DNA from: Pseudoxanthomonas sp. J35 | Lineage (GTDB): Bacteria > Pseudomonadota > Gammaproteobacteria > Xanthomonadales > Xanthomonadaceae | NCBI RefSeq assembly: GCF_000513995.1 | Contig: NZ_AZVB01000021.1 | Location: 193-64,192, forward strand | DNA: 64,000 bases | Direction: 5' to 3' | Part shown: piece by piece, positions 1 through 10,000 of the stretch | Numbering within the stretch: position 1 is the stretch's first letter | How the letters are laid out: the number at the start of each line of letters is the position of its first letter | Translations under genes and position numbers: made by a program | The notes under the pieces: generated by a model | Database searches by the model: none | Told to the model about the DNA's origin: nothing | The model's input: only the letters and a program-made list of their open reading frames with translations

Positions 1-58
1 TTTTACGCTCTTGCCTGTTGCGCCGCACAAACCCCCTGGGTGTTCCCCCGAAACGCGC

Positions 59-86
59 GAAGCCCCGGCCCTGCCGGGGCTTCTTT
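59..86. terminator. Rho-independent terminator hairpin near hppA 3' end
   Basis: A perfect 11-bp stem (59-69 with 73-83, GAAGCCCCGGC and its complement) closes a 3-base loop and is followed on the + strand by CTTT. It would end a + strand gene left of the window. It may also serve hppA on the minus strand, although that side has no T run. Confidence 0.6.
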
Positions 87-152
87 CCATGCGAAATCAG
101 TGACTTGGCCCGTGCCGGCGACGGGCGCCCGCCGCCGGCAGGGACACCGGGC

Positions 153-2180
<2,028 letters not shown>

Positions 2181-2403
2181 GAACCCCTCCCAAGGTTGGT
2201 GGATGCCGTCCAGCGAGGACGAACATGGGGCAACGCCGGGCGAGTCGTGAAGCACTGGAACGGACTCGAAACCGAGGCGCGTTACACCGTGTTCAACATC
2301 CCTGGATGTGGGGTCGAGTATGACCACGGCAGGGCGCCAAGGCCACATGCCGTTCATGCGGGGGGTGACAGGCTTTGCACTCCACCGGCCATCCACCGAC
2401 CCG

Positions 2404-3003
2404 ATGACCCCCGATCGGACCCTGTCCCGCCGTGCTCCACGCGCCGCCGCCCGCCCCGCGTCGCGCCCGGGCAACCGTGAACTGTTCCGCCAGGCCCTGC
2501 TGCTGGTGGTGCTCGCCACCGTCGCCGCGATCGCCTTCCCGCTGCGCGCGGCCGAGCCGCAGCCCCGCCGCGGCGAGCGCCCGCCAGGCACGCCGCAGGC
2601 GGTGGGCGCGCTGCATACCGTACGCAACATCCCCGAGGCCTGCACCCGCCTGGAAGGCGTGTTCACCGGCGACGCGTCAGCGCCGTACCGGCTGCAGCCG
2701 GTGCCGGTGGGCGGCACCTGCCAGGCGCGCGCACGCTGGGTCGAGCCGGCGCAGGCGCGGCCGGCCGAGGCGGCGGGCTGGGTATTCGAGGACCGGATCC
2801 GGGTCCCGGCCGCCGGCTGTCCTGCGCAGGAAGCGGTGGTCGAGGTCTGGCACAAGCCGGTCGAGCAGCCGCTGGCGCGCGATGGCCAGGGCCAGGTGCG
2901 GATCTACCTGCAGGATGCGCAGAAGCAGGCGGCCGCGGGGAAGATGCAGCCGTTGCCGGAGTTCACCGCGCGGATGGCGCTGGCCGGCAAGCCTTGCCGC
3001 TGA
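2404..3003 (+). CDS. Conserved secreted/anchored protein of unknown function
   Basis: About 199 residues. A basic N-terminus of some 25 residues is followed by a hydrophobic stretch ([16 protein letters not shown]) ending in LRAAEP, which reads as a signal peptide or single anchor to the periplasm. The mature part has four cysteines spread along its length, enough for two disulfides, and no motif I recognise. The start is uncertain: ATG 2404 is the most compact choice, but ATGs at 2347 and 2356 are in frame. No strong ribosome binding site precedes any of them. The gene sits divergently from hppA and convergently to pfp, between two PPi-using genes. From memory, similar proteins occur in xanthomonads, but I cannot verify this here. 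Confidence 0.72.
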   Translation: MTPDRTLSRRAPRAAARPASRPGNRELFRQALLLVVLATVAAIAFPLRAAEPQPRRGERPPGTPQAVGALHTVRNIPEACTRLEGVFTGDASAPYRLQPVPVGGTCQARARWVEPAQARPAEAAGWVFEDRIRVPAAGCPAQEAVVEVWHKPVEQPLARDGQGQVRIYLQDAQKQAAAGKMQPLPEFTARMALAGKPCR

Positions 3004-3073
3004 CACGTGGCGCTGCCGGTAAACACGAGGGCCGCCGCCGGTTCCGGCGACGGCCCCTGCCATATCCAGCTGC

Positions 3074-4342
3074 TCAGCCTTCCCAGGCCGGCAGCTTCTT
3101 CTTCACCGCCACGTTCCTCAGGGTGACGTACTTCGGCAGGCCGTCGCGGCCCCAGGCCAGCGGCGCCTCGCCGCGCACCAGCGGTTCCAGGTAATCGCGC
3201 GCCTTGGCGGTGATGCCGAAGCCGTCCTTGCGGATGAAGTTGGCCGGCATGGTTTTCTCGTGGTTGGCGACCTTGTGCAGCGGCGCCGGCTCGATCTTCC
3301 AGCGGTACGGCGAGGACGAGGTGCGCACGATCACCGGCATCACCGCGTTCATGCCCTTGAGCGCGTACTGCACGGCGGCCTTGCCCACCGCCTGCGCCTG
3401 CTCCCAGTCGGTCTTGCTGGCGACGTGGCGGGCCGAGCGCTGCAGGTAGTCGGGCAGGGTCCAGTGGACCTTGTAGCCCAGCGCGTCCTTGACCTTGCCG
3501 GCCAGGTACGAGGACACGCCACCCAGCTGGGTGTGGCCGAAGGCGTCCTTGCCGCCGCCGGCGTCGGCGACGAACTTGCCGTCCTTGTCGCGGATGCCTT
3601 CGCTGGCCACGACCACGCACCAGCCGACCTTCTTCACCACCTTGTCGACCTGGGCCAGGAACGCGGCCTCGTCGTAGGCGCGCTCGGGGAACAGGATGAC
3701 CTGCGGGGCGTCGTCCGGGCCCTGCCCGGCCAGGCCGGCGGCCGCGGCCAGCCAGCCGGCGTGGCGGCCCATGGCCTCGTAGACGAAGACCTTGGTCGAG
3801 GTCTCGGCCATCGCGGCCACGTCCAGCGCGGCCTCGCGCACGGACACGGCGGTGTACTTGGCGGCCGAGCCGAAGCCCGGGCAGGTGTCGGTCACGGCCA
3901 GGTCGTTGTCGATGGTCTTGGGCACGCCGATGCAGGTCAGCGGGTAGCCGAACTCCCTGGCCAGCTGCGAGACCTTCCAGGCGGTGTCGGCCGAGTCGTT
4001 GCCGCCGTTGTAGAGGAAGTACCACACGTCGTGGGCCTGCAGCACCTGCAGCAGGCGCTCGTACTTGGCGCGGTCGGCTTCCAGCGACTTGAGCTTGTAG
4101 CGGCACGAGCCGAAGGCGCCGCCCGGGGTCTGGGCGAGGGCGGCGATGGCCGCGGCGGATTCCTTCGAGGTGTCGACCAGTTCCTCGCGCAGGGCGCCGA
4201 GGATGCCGTTGCGGGCGGCCAGCACCTTCACGCCGCGGGCCCGGGCCTCGGTGATGACACCGCTGGCGGTGGCGTTGATGACAGCGGTGACTCCGCCGGA
4301 CTGGGCATACAGGAGGGTGCCTTGCTGCTTGGCTCGAGCCAT
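3074..4342 (-). CDS. pfp: PPi-dependent 6-phosphofructokinase
   Basis: A cytosolic glycolytic enzyme of 422 residues that phosphorylates fructose 6-phosphate reversibly. The catalytic PKTIDNDL motif and the effector/sugar-phosphate motif EAMGRHAGW are present. The nucleotide loop reads YNGGNDSADT, whereas ATP-dependent enzymes have GGDGS. The Asp at that position, and the large size compared with the roughly 320-residue bacterial ATP enzyme, indicate the PPi-utilising clade. Xanthomonads are known to rely on such an enzyme. The ATG at 4342 (MARAKQQGT) is preceded by GAGGA at good spacing; a longer in-frame extension upstream overlaps the adk promoter region and is rejected. It is divergent from adk with about 150 bp between the starts. 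PPi as donor is inferred from the motif and lineage, not shown directly. Confidence 0.93.
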   Translation of the reverse strand: MARAKQQGTLLYAQSGGVTAVINATASGVITEARARGVKVLAARNGILGALREELVDTSKESAAAIAALAQTPGGAFGSCRYKLKSLEADRAKYERLLQVLQAHDVWYFLYNGGNDSADTAWKVSQLAREFGYPLTCIGVPKTIDNDLAVTDTCPGFGSAAKYTAVSVREAALDVAAMAETSTKVFVYEAMGRHAGWLAAAAGLAGQGPDDAPQVILFPERAYDEAAFLAQVDKVVKKVGWCVVVASEGIRDKDGKFVADAGGGKDAFGHTQLGGVSSYLAGKVKDALGYKVHWTLPDYLQRSARHVASKTDWEQAQAVGKAAVQYALKGMNAVMPVIVRTSSSPYRWKIEPAPLHKVANHEKTMPANFIRKDGFGITAKARDYLEPLVRGEAPLAWGRDGLPKYVTLRNVAVKKKLPAWEG

Positions 4343-4493
4343 GGTTGGGAATCCTCGGGATGGGGCGGTTTCTTGGGACTGCGGTGCCGGATGCGGTAAG
4401 CTGCGCCGCGATGGTGCGGTGCAATGCGGTGCGCGCGGGCTGCAAAGTCTAGCGCCCCGGGCCGCCTCGGAACATTTCTCCAGGGAGCAATCG

Positions 4494-5060
4494 ATGCGAC
4501 TGGTACTACTCGGCCCGCCCGGTTCGGGCAAGGGAACGCAGGCGGCGCGCCTCAAGGAAATCCTTGGTGTCCCCCATATTTCGACCGGCGACCTGCTGCG
4601 TGCCGAAGTGGCGGCGGGCACTCCGCTGGGCCTGCAGGCCAAGGAAGTCATGGCGCGCGGCGACCTGGTGTCCGATGAGATCCTGCTGGGCATGCTCGAG
4701 TCGCGGCTGGGCCGCGAGGACGTGGGCGGCGGCTTCATCCTCGATGGCTATCCGCGCAACCTGGCCCAGGCCGATGCGCTGGACGGGCTGCTGGCCAAGA
4801 TCGGCCAGCCGCTGGACGCGGTGGTGCAGCTGGACGTGGGCACCGACCTGCTGGTCGAGCGCATCGCCGGCCGCGCGCAGGCCGAAGGCCGCGCCGACGA
4901 CAACCCGGAATCGGTGCGCAAGCGCCTGCAGGTCTACAACGATTCGACCGCGCCGGTGATCGGGTTCTACGAGAACCGCGGCACGCTGACCCGCATCGAT
5001 GGCGTCGGCACCATGGACGAGATCACCGCCCGGATCCTGGCCGCGCTCAAGAAGGCCTGA
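4494..5060 (+). CDS. adk: Adenylate kinase, short type
   Basis: Cytosolic enzyme (188 residues) that interconverts 2 ADP with ATP and AMP. The P-loop GPPGSGKGT is at residues 7-15, the AMP-binding STGDLLR follows, and DGYPRN marks the nucleoside-monophosphate-binding region. The LID is short (RAQAEGRADDNPESVRKRL), without the 27-residue insertion or the zinc cysteines of the long bacterial form. The ATG at 4494 has AGGGAGC just upstream. A strong terminator follows at 5082. Adenylate kinase also recycles AMP released together with PPi in biosynthesis, which fits the neighbouring PPi enzymes. Confidence 0.97.
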   Translation: MRLVLLGPPGSGKGTQAARLKEILGVPHISTGDLLRAEVAAGTPLGLQAKEVMARGDLVSDEILLGMLESRLGREDVGGGFILDGYPRNLAQADALDGLLAKIGQPLDAVVQLDVGTDLLVERIAGRAQAEGRADDNPESVRKRLQVYNDSTAPVIGFYENRGTLTRIDGVGTMDEITARILAALKKA

Positions 5061-5081
5061 TCCAGCATCGAGCGCAAACGA

Positions 5082-5115
5082 AGCGCGCGCCGCCGCAAGG
5101 TGGCGCGCGCTTTTT
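5082..5115 (+). terminator. adk rho-independent terminator
   Basis: A 13-bp GC-rich stem capped by a GCAA tetraloop is followed directly by TTTTT (5111-5115), 21 bases after the adk stop codon. Confidence 0.92.
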
Positions 5116-5154
5116 CGTGGGCGCGGTGGAAGCGGTTGCAGGAGGGCTGACAAC

Positions 5155-5220
5155 GGAAACGGCAACGGTAACGGTAATAGCCACAGCCACAGGCACAGGC
5201 ACAGCAAAGGCAACGGCATC
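5155..5220. repeat. Degenerate hexanucleotide tandem tract
   Basis: Eleven consecutive hexamers drift from GGAAAC/GGCAAC/GGTAAC/GGTAAT through AGCCAC (x2) and AGGCAC (x2) to AGCAAA/GGCAAC/GGCATC. The unit length is kept although the unit changes in steps, as expected from slippage followed by mutation. It lies in the 725-bp gap between adk and mpl, and I see no gene over it. Confidence 0.75.
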
Positions 5221-5252
5221 GGGGGGGGCGAGCTCCGGATGGGGCCGCCGCC

Positions 5253-5344
5253 CCAAGGGGGTATGGCGCATCGCGCGGTTCCGCGTCCTGCTCCAACGCG
5301 CGAACGCGGCACATCCATGTGCCGCTTGCGCCATACCCCCTTGG
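5253..5344 (+). repeat. Interspersed hairpin element, copy 1
   Basis: A 92-bp element bounded by an 18-bp perfect inverted repeat (5253-5270 with 5327-5344, core GGGGGTATGGCGCA). Inside are a bulged arm (CGCGCGGTT with AACGCGCG) and a perfect 9-bp hairpin, GCGGCACAT-CC-ATGTGCCGC, at 5306-5325. The overall shape is a long stem with two side arms. A second copy in the opposite orientation lies at 5571-5677. It has no coding capacity. It resembles a non-autonomous mobile element or structured repeat; I cannot assign a named family. Confidence 0.8.
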
Positions 5345-5424
5345 GACGACGTCCTCGGGTGCGTTGGGGCCATGGCTTCTATCGGCGTCGCGGAAAGCCC
5401 GTCATCCCGCAAGTCGCGCCGCCC

Positions 5425-5502
5425 GTAGAGTCGGGCTTGCCCGACTCCCCCGCCCTGATGTCCCAGCACACGCGAAAGGCAGCGGGGCAAGCCCCGCTCT
5501 AC
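5425..5502. repeat. Inverted pair of GTAG-type REP palindromes
   Basis: The + oriented unit is at 5425-5447 (GTAG followed by the palindrome AGTCGGGC-TT-GCCCGACT). The opposite unit is at 5481-5502 (AGCGGGGCAAGCCCCGCT followed by CTAC). The GTAG head and short GC stem match the repetitive extragenic palindromes known in Stenotrophomonas and relatives, which are mobilised by REP-associated tyrosine transposases. The paired arrangement is typical. It lies between the two copies of the larger hairpin element. Confidence 0.85.
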
Positions 5503-5570
5503 AGGGGCGTCCCCTTCCGGGACGGGAAGGAAACAGCGAACGAAGCCACGACCCGAAAGCGCCGAAAGAC

Positions 5571-5677
5571 GCGGTAGCGCGGGGGTATGGGGCAAGCAGG
5601 CCATGGATGGCCTGCGTTCGCGCGTTGGAGCCAGGAACGGCGGAACCGCGCGATGCGCCATACCCCCGCGCTGCCGC
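5571..5677 (-). repeat. Interspersed hairpin element, copy 2 (inverted)
   Basis: Read on the minus strand this matches copy 1 over most of its length: GGGGGTATGGCGCATCGCGC, the arm ending AACGCGCGAACGC, and the closing CATACCCCC. The outer stem here is about 20 bp (5571-5590 with 5658-5677). The inner hairpin at 5596-5615 is GCAGGCCAT-GG-ATGGCCTGC. Compared with copy 1, three stem positions differ and each is matched by a change on the other side, so pairing is kept. Confidence 0.8.
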
Positions 5678-5773
5678 GGCTCCGTCCGGAGCGCGCGAAC
5701 CCACGCTGTTGCCGCTGCTCGACCGCCAGCACGCGACAGGTCACGACGCCCCCAAATCCCCACGCCCATGGGC

Positions 5774-5779
5774 GACAAT
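5774..5779 (+). promoter_or_regulatory. Putative -10 element of mpl (possibly leaderless)
   Basis: GACAAT lies six bases before the mpl ATG, so transcription starting at the usual distance would begin at or next to the start codon. No convincing -35 box or ribosome binding site is visible. Similar ACAAT/AAAAT/ATAAT boxes precede other genes in this window. Confidence 0.3.
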
Positions 5780-5785
5780 CGGCGC

Positions 5786-7189
5786 ATGAGCACCATCCAT
5801 ATCCTCGGTATCGCCGGCACCTTCATGGGGGGCGTGGCCGCGCTGGCACGCGAACTGGGTTACACCGTCGAAGGCAGCGACCAGGCGGTGTATCCGCCGA
5901 TGTCCACCCAGCTGGAACGGCTGGGCATCCAGCTGCGGCAGGGCTACCTGCCGGAGCACATTTCCGCCGATGCGGAGGAAATCGTCGTCGGCAACGCCCT
6001 CTCGCGCGGCAATCCCGCGGTGGAGCAGGTGCTCGACGACGGCCGCCGCTACACCTCCGGCGCACAGTGGCTCGCCGAGAAGGTGCTGCCCGGGCGCACC
6101 ACGCTCGCGGTGGCCGGCACCCACGGCAAGACCACCACCACCACGATCCTGGCGTTCCTGCTGGAGGCGGCCGGGCGCGACCCGGGCTTCCTGGTTGGCG
6201 GCGTCGCCGAGGATTTCGGTGCCTCGGCGCGGCTCGGTACAGGCCGCGAATTCGTCGTCGAGGCGGACGAATACGACACCGCCTTCTTCGACAAGCGCAG
6301 CAAGTTCGTCCACTACCGGCCGACGGTCGCCATCCTCAACAACCTCGAATACGACCACGCCGACATCTTCCCGGACCTGGCCGCGATCCAGCGCCAGTTC
6401 CACCATCTCGTGCGCACCGTGCCGCGCGCCGGCCGCCTGGTGGTGAATGGCGAGGACGCGCACCTGGCCGAAGTGCTGGCGATGGGCTGCTGGACGCCGG
6501 TGGAAACCTTCGGCCTGGACGATGGCGCTGCAGCGCTCCCGCGCGCCGATGGCGGCGCCGGTTTCGACTGGAGCGCGCGCCTGGTCGAGGCCGACGGCAG
6601 CGCCTTCGTGGTCCTGCATCGCGGCGAGGAAGCCGGCACCGTGCGCTGGCCGCTGGTCGGTCGCCACAACGTGATGAACGCGCTGGCCGCGCTGGCGGCG
6701 GCGCATGCGGTGGGCGTGGCCCCGTCGCAGGTCGCCGCGGCGCTGTCGCGCTTCCACAGCGTCAAGCGGCGCCTGGAAGTGCTCGGCAACGCCCGCGGCA
6801 TCACCGTCTACGACGATTTCGCCCACCATCCCACGGCGATCCGGACCACGCTCGAAGGCCTGCGCGCGAAGGTCGGGACGGCGCGGATCGTGGTGGCGAT
6901 GGAGCCGCGCAGCAATTCGATGCGGCTGGGCGCGCATGCCGACGCGCTGGCGCCGTCGCTCGACCCGGCCGACGCGGTGGTGTTCCTGCATCGTCCGGAA
7001 CTGGCCTGGGATGCCGGCAAGGTGGTCGCGGCGGTGCGCGGCGAAGCGCGTACCGCGCCGGATACCGCGGCGCTGCTGGCCGCGCTGGGCGAGCTCGCGC
7101 GCGCCGGCGACCACGTGGTGTTCATGTCCAACGGCGGCTTCGACGGCGCGCCGCGCCGCTTCCTGGCGCAGCTGGCCGATGAAGGCTGA
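5786..7189 (+). CDS. mpl: UDP-MurNAc:L-Ala-D-Glu-meso-DAP tripeptide ligase
   Basis: A murein-recycling enzyme of 467 residues that joins recovered tripeptide to UDP-N-acetylmuramate in the cytosol, bypassing MurC/D/E. It has the three-domain Mur-ligase layout: N-terminal Rossmann-like UDP-binding part (ILGIAGTFMGGVA), central ATPase with GTHGKTTTT at 111-119, EADEYDTAFFDKRSKF and NNLEYDHADIF, and the C-terminal domain with DFAHHPTAI. IAGTFMGG and the DEYDTAFFDKR segment distinguish Mpl from MurC. The ATG at 5786 begins the conserved MSTIHILGI. No ribosome binding site is visible, and a -10-like box lies only six bases upstream. Confidence 0.96.
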   Translation: MSTIHILGIAGTFMGGVAALARELGYTVEGSDQAVYPPMSTQLERLGIQLRQGYLPEHISADAEEIVVGNALSRGNPAVEQVLDDGRRYTSGAQWLAEKVLPGRTTLAVAGTHGKTTTTTILAFLLEAAGRDPGFLVGGVAEDFGASARLGTGREFVVEADEYDTAFFDKRSKFVHYRPTVAILNNLEYDHADIFPDLAAIQRQFHHLVRTVPRAGRLVVNGEDAHLAEVLAMGCWTPVETFGLDDGAAALPRADGGAGFDWSARLVEADGSAFVVLHRGEEAGTVRWPLVGRHNVMNALAALAAAHAVGVAPSQVAAALSRFHSVKRRLEVLGNARGITVYDDFAHHPTAIRTTLEGLRAKVGTARIVVAMEPRSNSMRLGAHADALAPSLDPADAVVFLHRPELAWDAGKVVAAVRGEARTAPDTAALLAALGELARAGDHVVFMSNGGFDGAPRRFLAQLADEG

Positions 7190-7251
7190 TTGACGCAGGA
7201 CTGAGTGGCGCGGGGTTACCCTGCGGCCACTGGTCCTGCCGGGTTGCCTGC

Positions 7252-7866
7252 GTGCCGTCCAACGAATCCCTGCTGCTGTTCCCGCTGCACACCGTGCTCC
7301 TGCCCGGCGCTCCGCTGGGCCTGCGCGTGTTCGAACGCCGCTACCTGGACCTGGTCGCCGAATGCGGCCGTGCCAGCAAGGGCTTCGGCATCTGCCTGAT
7401 CCTCGAAGGCGAGGAAGTCGGCGCCCCGGCCAGGCCGGCCGCCTACGGCGTCGAGGCGGTGATCGAGGATTTCGGCAGCGACCGCAATGGCCTGCTGACC
7501 CTGCAGGTGCGTGGCCAGCGCCGTTTCCGCGTCTCCCGCACGCGCATCCGCGACAACGGCCTGCTGGTCGGCGACGTGGCCTGGTGCGACGACGCGGGCG
7601 AGACGCCGCTGCAGCCGCAGCACGCGGCGATGGCGACCCTGCTGCGCGAGCTGCTGGAGCGCGTCGGCGGCGCCCATCCCGACCTCGGGCATGCCGGCGC
7701 CAACCTGCGCCAGCTCGAGGACGCGTCCTGGGTCGGCTGGCGCCTGGCCGAGCTGTTGCCGCTCAGCGACGAACAGCGCCTGGCCCTGCTGCAGGAGGAC
7801 GATCCGCACCGGCGCCTGGACCTGCTGCTGGGCTGGATGGACGAGGAAGAGCCGGACGACGCCTAG
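7252..7866 (+). CDS. LON substrate-binding domain protein (stand-alone)
   Basis: 204 residues, starting with GTG at 7252 (PSNESLLLFPLHTVLLPG...LGLRVFERRY). It matches the N-terminal LON domain of Lon protease and has no AAA+ ATPase or protease domain. Stand-alone LON proteins of this size are widespread in gammaproteobacteria and unassigned; a role in protein recognition is only inferred. No good ribosome binding site is seen before the GTG, but the conserved N-terminal LFPLxTVLxPG segment requires this start. It converges on the DedA/PAP2 gene with a 4-bp overlap. Confidence 0.88.
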   Translation: MPSNESLLLFPLHTVLLPGAPLGLRVFERRYLDLVAECGRASKGFGICLILEGEEVGAPARPAAYGVEAVIEDFGSDRNGLLTLQVRGQRRFRVSRTRIRDNGLLVGDVAWCDDAGETPLQPQHAAMATLLRELLERVGGAHPDLGHAGANLRQLEDASWVGWRLAELLPLSDEQRLALLQEDDPHRRLDLLLGWMDEEEPDDA

Positions 7867-9866
7867 CGGGCGACGCCGTCGGTGCGCAGGCGCAGCACCG
7901 GCAGCTGCGATCCCGGGTGCGGGGCAACCGCATGCGGCAGGTCCTGCAGCGGCGCCAGCACCTGTTCGAACGCCGGATCCGTGCCCGGCTGCGGGCGCCA
8001 GGTCACGATCAGGCCCAGGTCGCGGCGGAAGTTCAGGGTCTGCGCCGTGCCCACCCACAGCGGCACGTCGCCGGGCTGCAGGCGCACCGCGCTGGGCCAC
8101 AGCCGCAGTACGTGGCGCACGGTGGGATCCGGATCGTCGCGGACCATCAGCAGCGCTTCGGTATGCGCCTCGAGGGTGGCCGGGAGCACCGGCACTTCCG
8201 CGGGGTTGGCATCGGTGTCGAGCAGGCTGATCGCCTGTTCCCAGCGCGCCTGCGGCTGCACCCGCCAGCCGGCCGCCTCGAGGCGCGCCTGCAGCGGCGG
8301 CAGCGGACCGGCGACCTGCACGTCCAGCGGCCAGCGCAGTTCATCGTCGAACTCGTTGCGCCGCGCCGGTTGCAGCATCCACTCGTGGCTCCACCAGTCC
8401 TCCAGGTCCTGCACCACCGGCAGCGCCGGCGGCGGCTCGAACTTGGCCAGCTTGACCTCGATGTTGCGCGGCGCGTACCACAGCGCCGCCACCGCGAACA
8501 CGCCGTAGAACACCGCCGCCACCGGTTTGACCCAGAACGAGCGGTTGAAGCGGCGGCGGTAGGCGATGCCCAGCACCAGCAGCCAGACGATGCCCAGCAG
8601 CATCCCGCCGACCACGTCGCTGAGCCAGTGCGCGCCCAGGTACAGGCGGGCGAAGCCGATCACGGTGACGGTGACGCCGGACACCAGGTACGGCCACACC
8701 CGGTCGCGGCCGGGCAGCTCGCGCGCGATCAGCACCGCGAAGAAGCCGAAGGCGATCGTCGACATGGTCACCGCGATCGACGGGAAGCCGAAGCCGCTGC
8801 TCGCGCCCGGCGGGCGCACCACGTCGACGGTGTTGCCCAGCAGCCAGGTCAGGGCCAGGCCGAAGGCCAGCGCCGCCAGCCAGTGCGCGGCGGCCATCCA
8901 CAGCCGGCGCCAGGCGAAGTAGCCCAGCACCGCCGCGCAGGCCGGCAGCAGCACCGGCCAGTCGCCAAGCGAGGCCAGCGCCGCCATCGGGTAGTCGGCC
9001 AGCGGATTGCGCAGCGCCAGCATCGCCTCGTGCACGAACAGGTCCAGCGCCAGCGGCTCGCCGTGGCCGATCACCACCACCAGCAGGGCGAACCAGGCCC
9101 AGCCGATCGCCAGCAGCAGCACGGCCAGCAGCGCCAGCGAGGTCGATTCGCGGTGCGAGGGATCGAACACCGCGGCCGAGTGCCGTCCGATCACCGGGTG
9201 GCGGTGGGTCCAGTCCAGCGCGCGCTGCAGCAGCGAATCGGCGTGGCCGGCGAACCAGCGGTAGGTGTACAGCACCCAGGCCCAGGCCAGGCCCAGCACC
9301 GCGGCCAGCAGGCCGAGCACGATCACCAGGTGGCCGGCGACCGCGGCCACCGCGTCGTAGGCGCGGCCGAGGATCCAGCCCGGCGCCAGGAACAGCAGGC
9401 CCCACGACAGGCAGGCCACGCCGCTGGCGAAGGCGTAGCGGCGCAGCGGCATGCGCGCGATGCCGGCGATCGCCGGCACGAACGGCCGCACCGCGCCGAC
9501 GTAGCGCGCGGCGAGGATCGCCTTGAACGCGTTGCGCCGGAACAGCACCTCGCCGCGGTCCAGCAGCTGCGGATAGCGCCGGAACGGCCATACCCCGTAC
9601 AGCCGCCGGCCCCAGCGCCGGCCGATCCAGAAGCTCAGGCCGTCGCCGAGGAAGGCGCCCAGGGTCACGCAGGCCACCGCATACGGTCCGGAGATCTCGC
9701 CCATGCCGATCAGCACGCCCACCGCGATCAGCAGGGGCAGGGCGGGCACGATCGCGCCGAGCACGATCAGCGCATCGCAGAACGCGATCGCGAACACCAC
9801 CAGCCCGGCCAGGACGGGGTGGCTCCCGATCCAGGCCAGTACGGCGTCCATCGAGGAGGAATTCAT
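7863..9866 (-). CDS. DedA / PAP2 / LssY_C fusion membrane protein
   Basis: 667 residues in three parts. Residues 1-205 are a DedA/VTT-type membrane domain with the re-entrant GAFLGD...GRRWGRR and ARYVGAVRPFVPAIAG motifs, the family of polyprenyl-phosphate/lipid transporters. Residues 240-440 form a PAP2-like membrane domain. Residues 480-650 are a soluble domain like the C-terminus of Legionella LssY. The phosphatase motifs are damaged: motif 1 has RP (351-352) but Gly at 344 in place of Lys, motif 2 reads FPSIA (361-365) in place of PSGH, and only motif 3 (ARLYLGAHWLSD, His413 and Asp417) is kept. Phosphatase activity is therefore doubtful. It probably acts in envelope lipid or undecaprenyl-phosphate handling; that is inferred from the families. 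Confidence 0.9.
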   Translation of the reverse strand: MNSSSMDAVLAWIGSHPVLAGLVVFAIAFCDALIVLGAIVPALPLLIAVGVLIGMGEISGPYAVACVTLGAFLGDGLSFWIGRRWGRRLYGVWPFRRYPQLLDRGEVLFRRNAFKAILAARYVGAVRPFVPAIAGIARMPLRRYAFASGVACLSWGLLFLAPGWILGRAYDAVAAVAGHLVIVLGLLAAVLGLAWAWVLYTYRWFAGHADSLLQRALDWTHRHPVIGRHSAAVFDPSHRESTSLALLAVLLLAIGWAWFALLVVVIGHGEPLALDLFVHEAMLALRNPLADYPMAALASLGDWPVLLPACAAVLGYFAWRRLWMAAAHWLAALAFGLALTWLLGNTVDVVRPPGASSGFGFPSIAVTMSTIAFGFFAVLIARELPGRDRVWPYLVSGVTVTVIGFARLYLGAHWLSDVVGGMLLGIVWLLVLGIAYRRRFNRSFWVKPVAAVFYGVFAVAALWYAPRNIEVKLAKFEPPPALPVVQDLEDWWSHEWMLQPARRNEFDDELRWPLDVQVAGPLPPLQARLEAAGWRVQPQARWEQAISLLDTDANPAEVPVLPATLEAHTEALLMVRDDPDPTVRHVLRLWPSAVRLQPGDVPLWVGTAQTLNFRRDLGLIVTWRPQPGTDPAFEQVLAPLQDLPHAVAPHPGSQLPVLRLRTDGVAR

Positions 9867-10000
9867 GGCGCGGGATTATAGGTGGCGGTACCCCGCGCCA
9901 GCCTTAAGGGGGTGGCGCCGGGCGCCGGGGGTGGCGGCTGGGCCGACCGGCGGCATCCGCGCGACAATGCCGGCCTCCCCTCGTCCGGAAGACCCGTTCC

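Noticed and set aside
4999-5577. Possible small protein with GNGNGNGN and SHSHRHRH runs after adk
   Set aside because: It is a translation of the terminator, the hexamer tract and the hairpin element; it has no start signal.
7362-9881. 839-residue + strand frame over the LON and DedA/PAP2 genes
   Set aside because: Out-of-frame reading with low-complexity composition; both underlying genes are clearly real.
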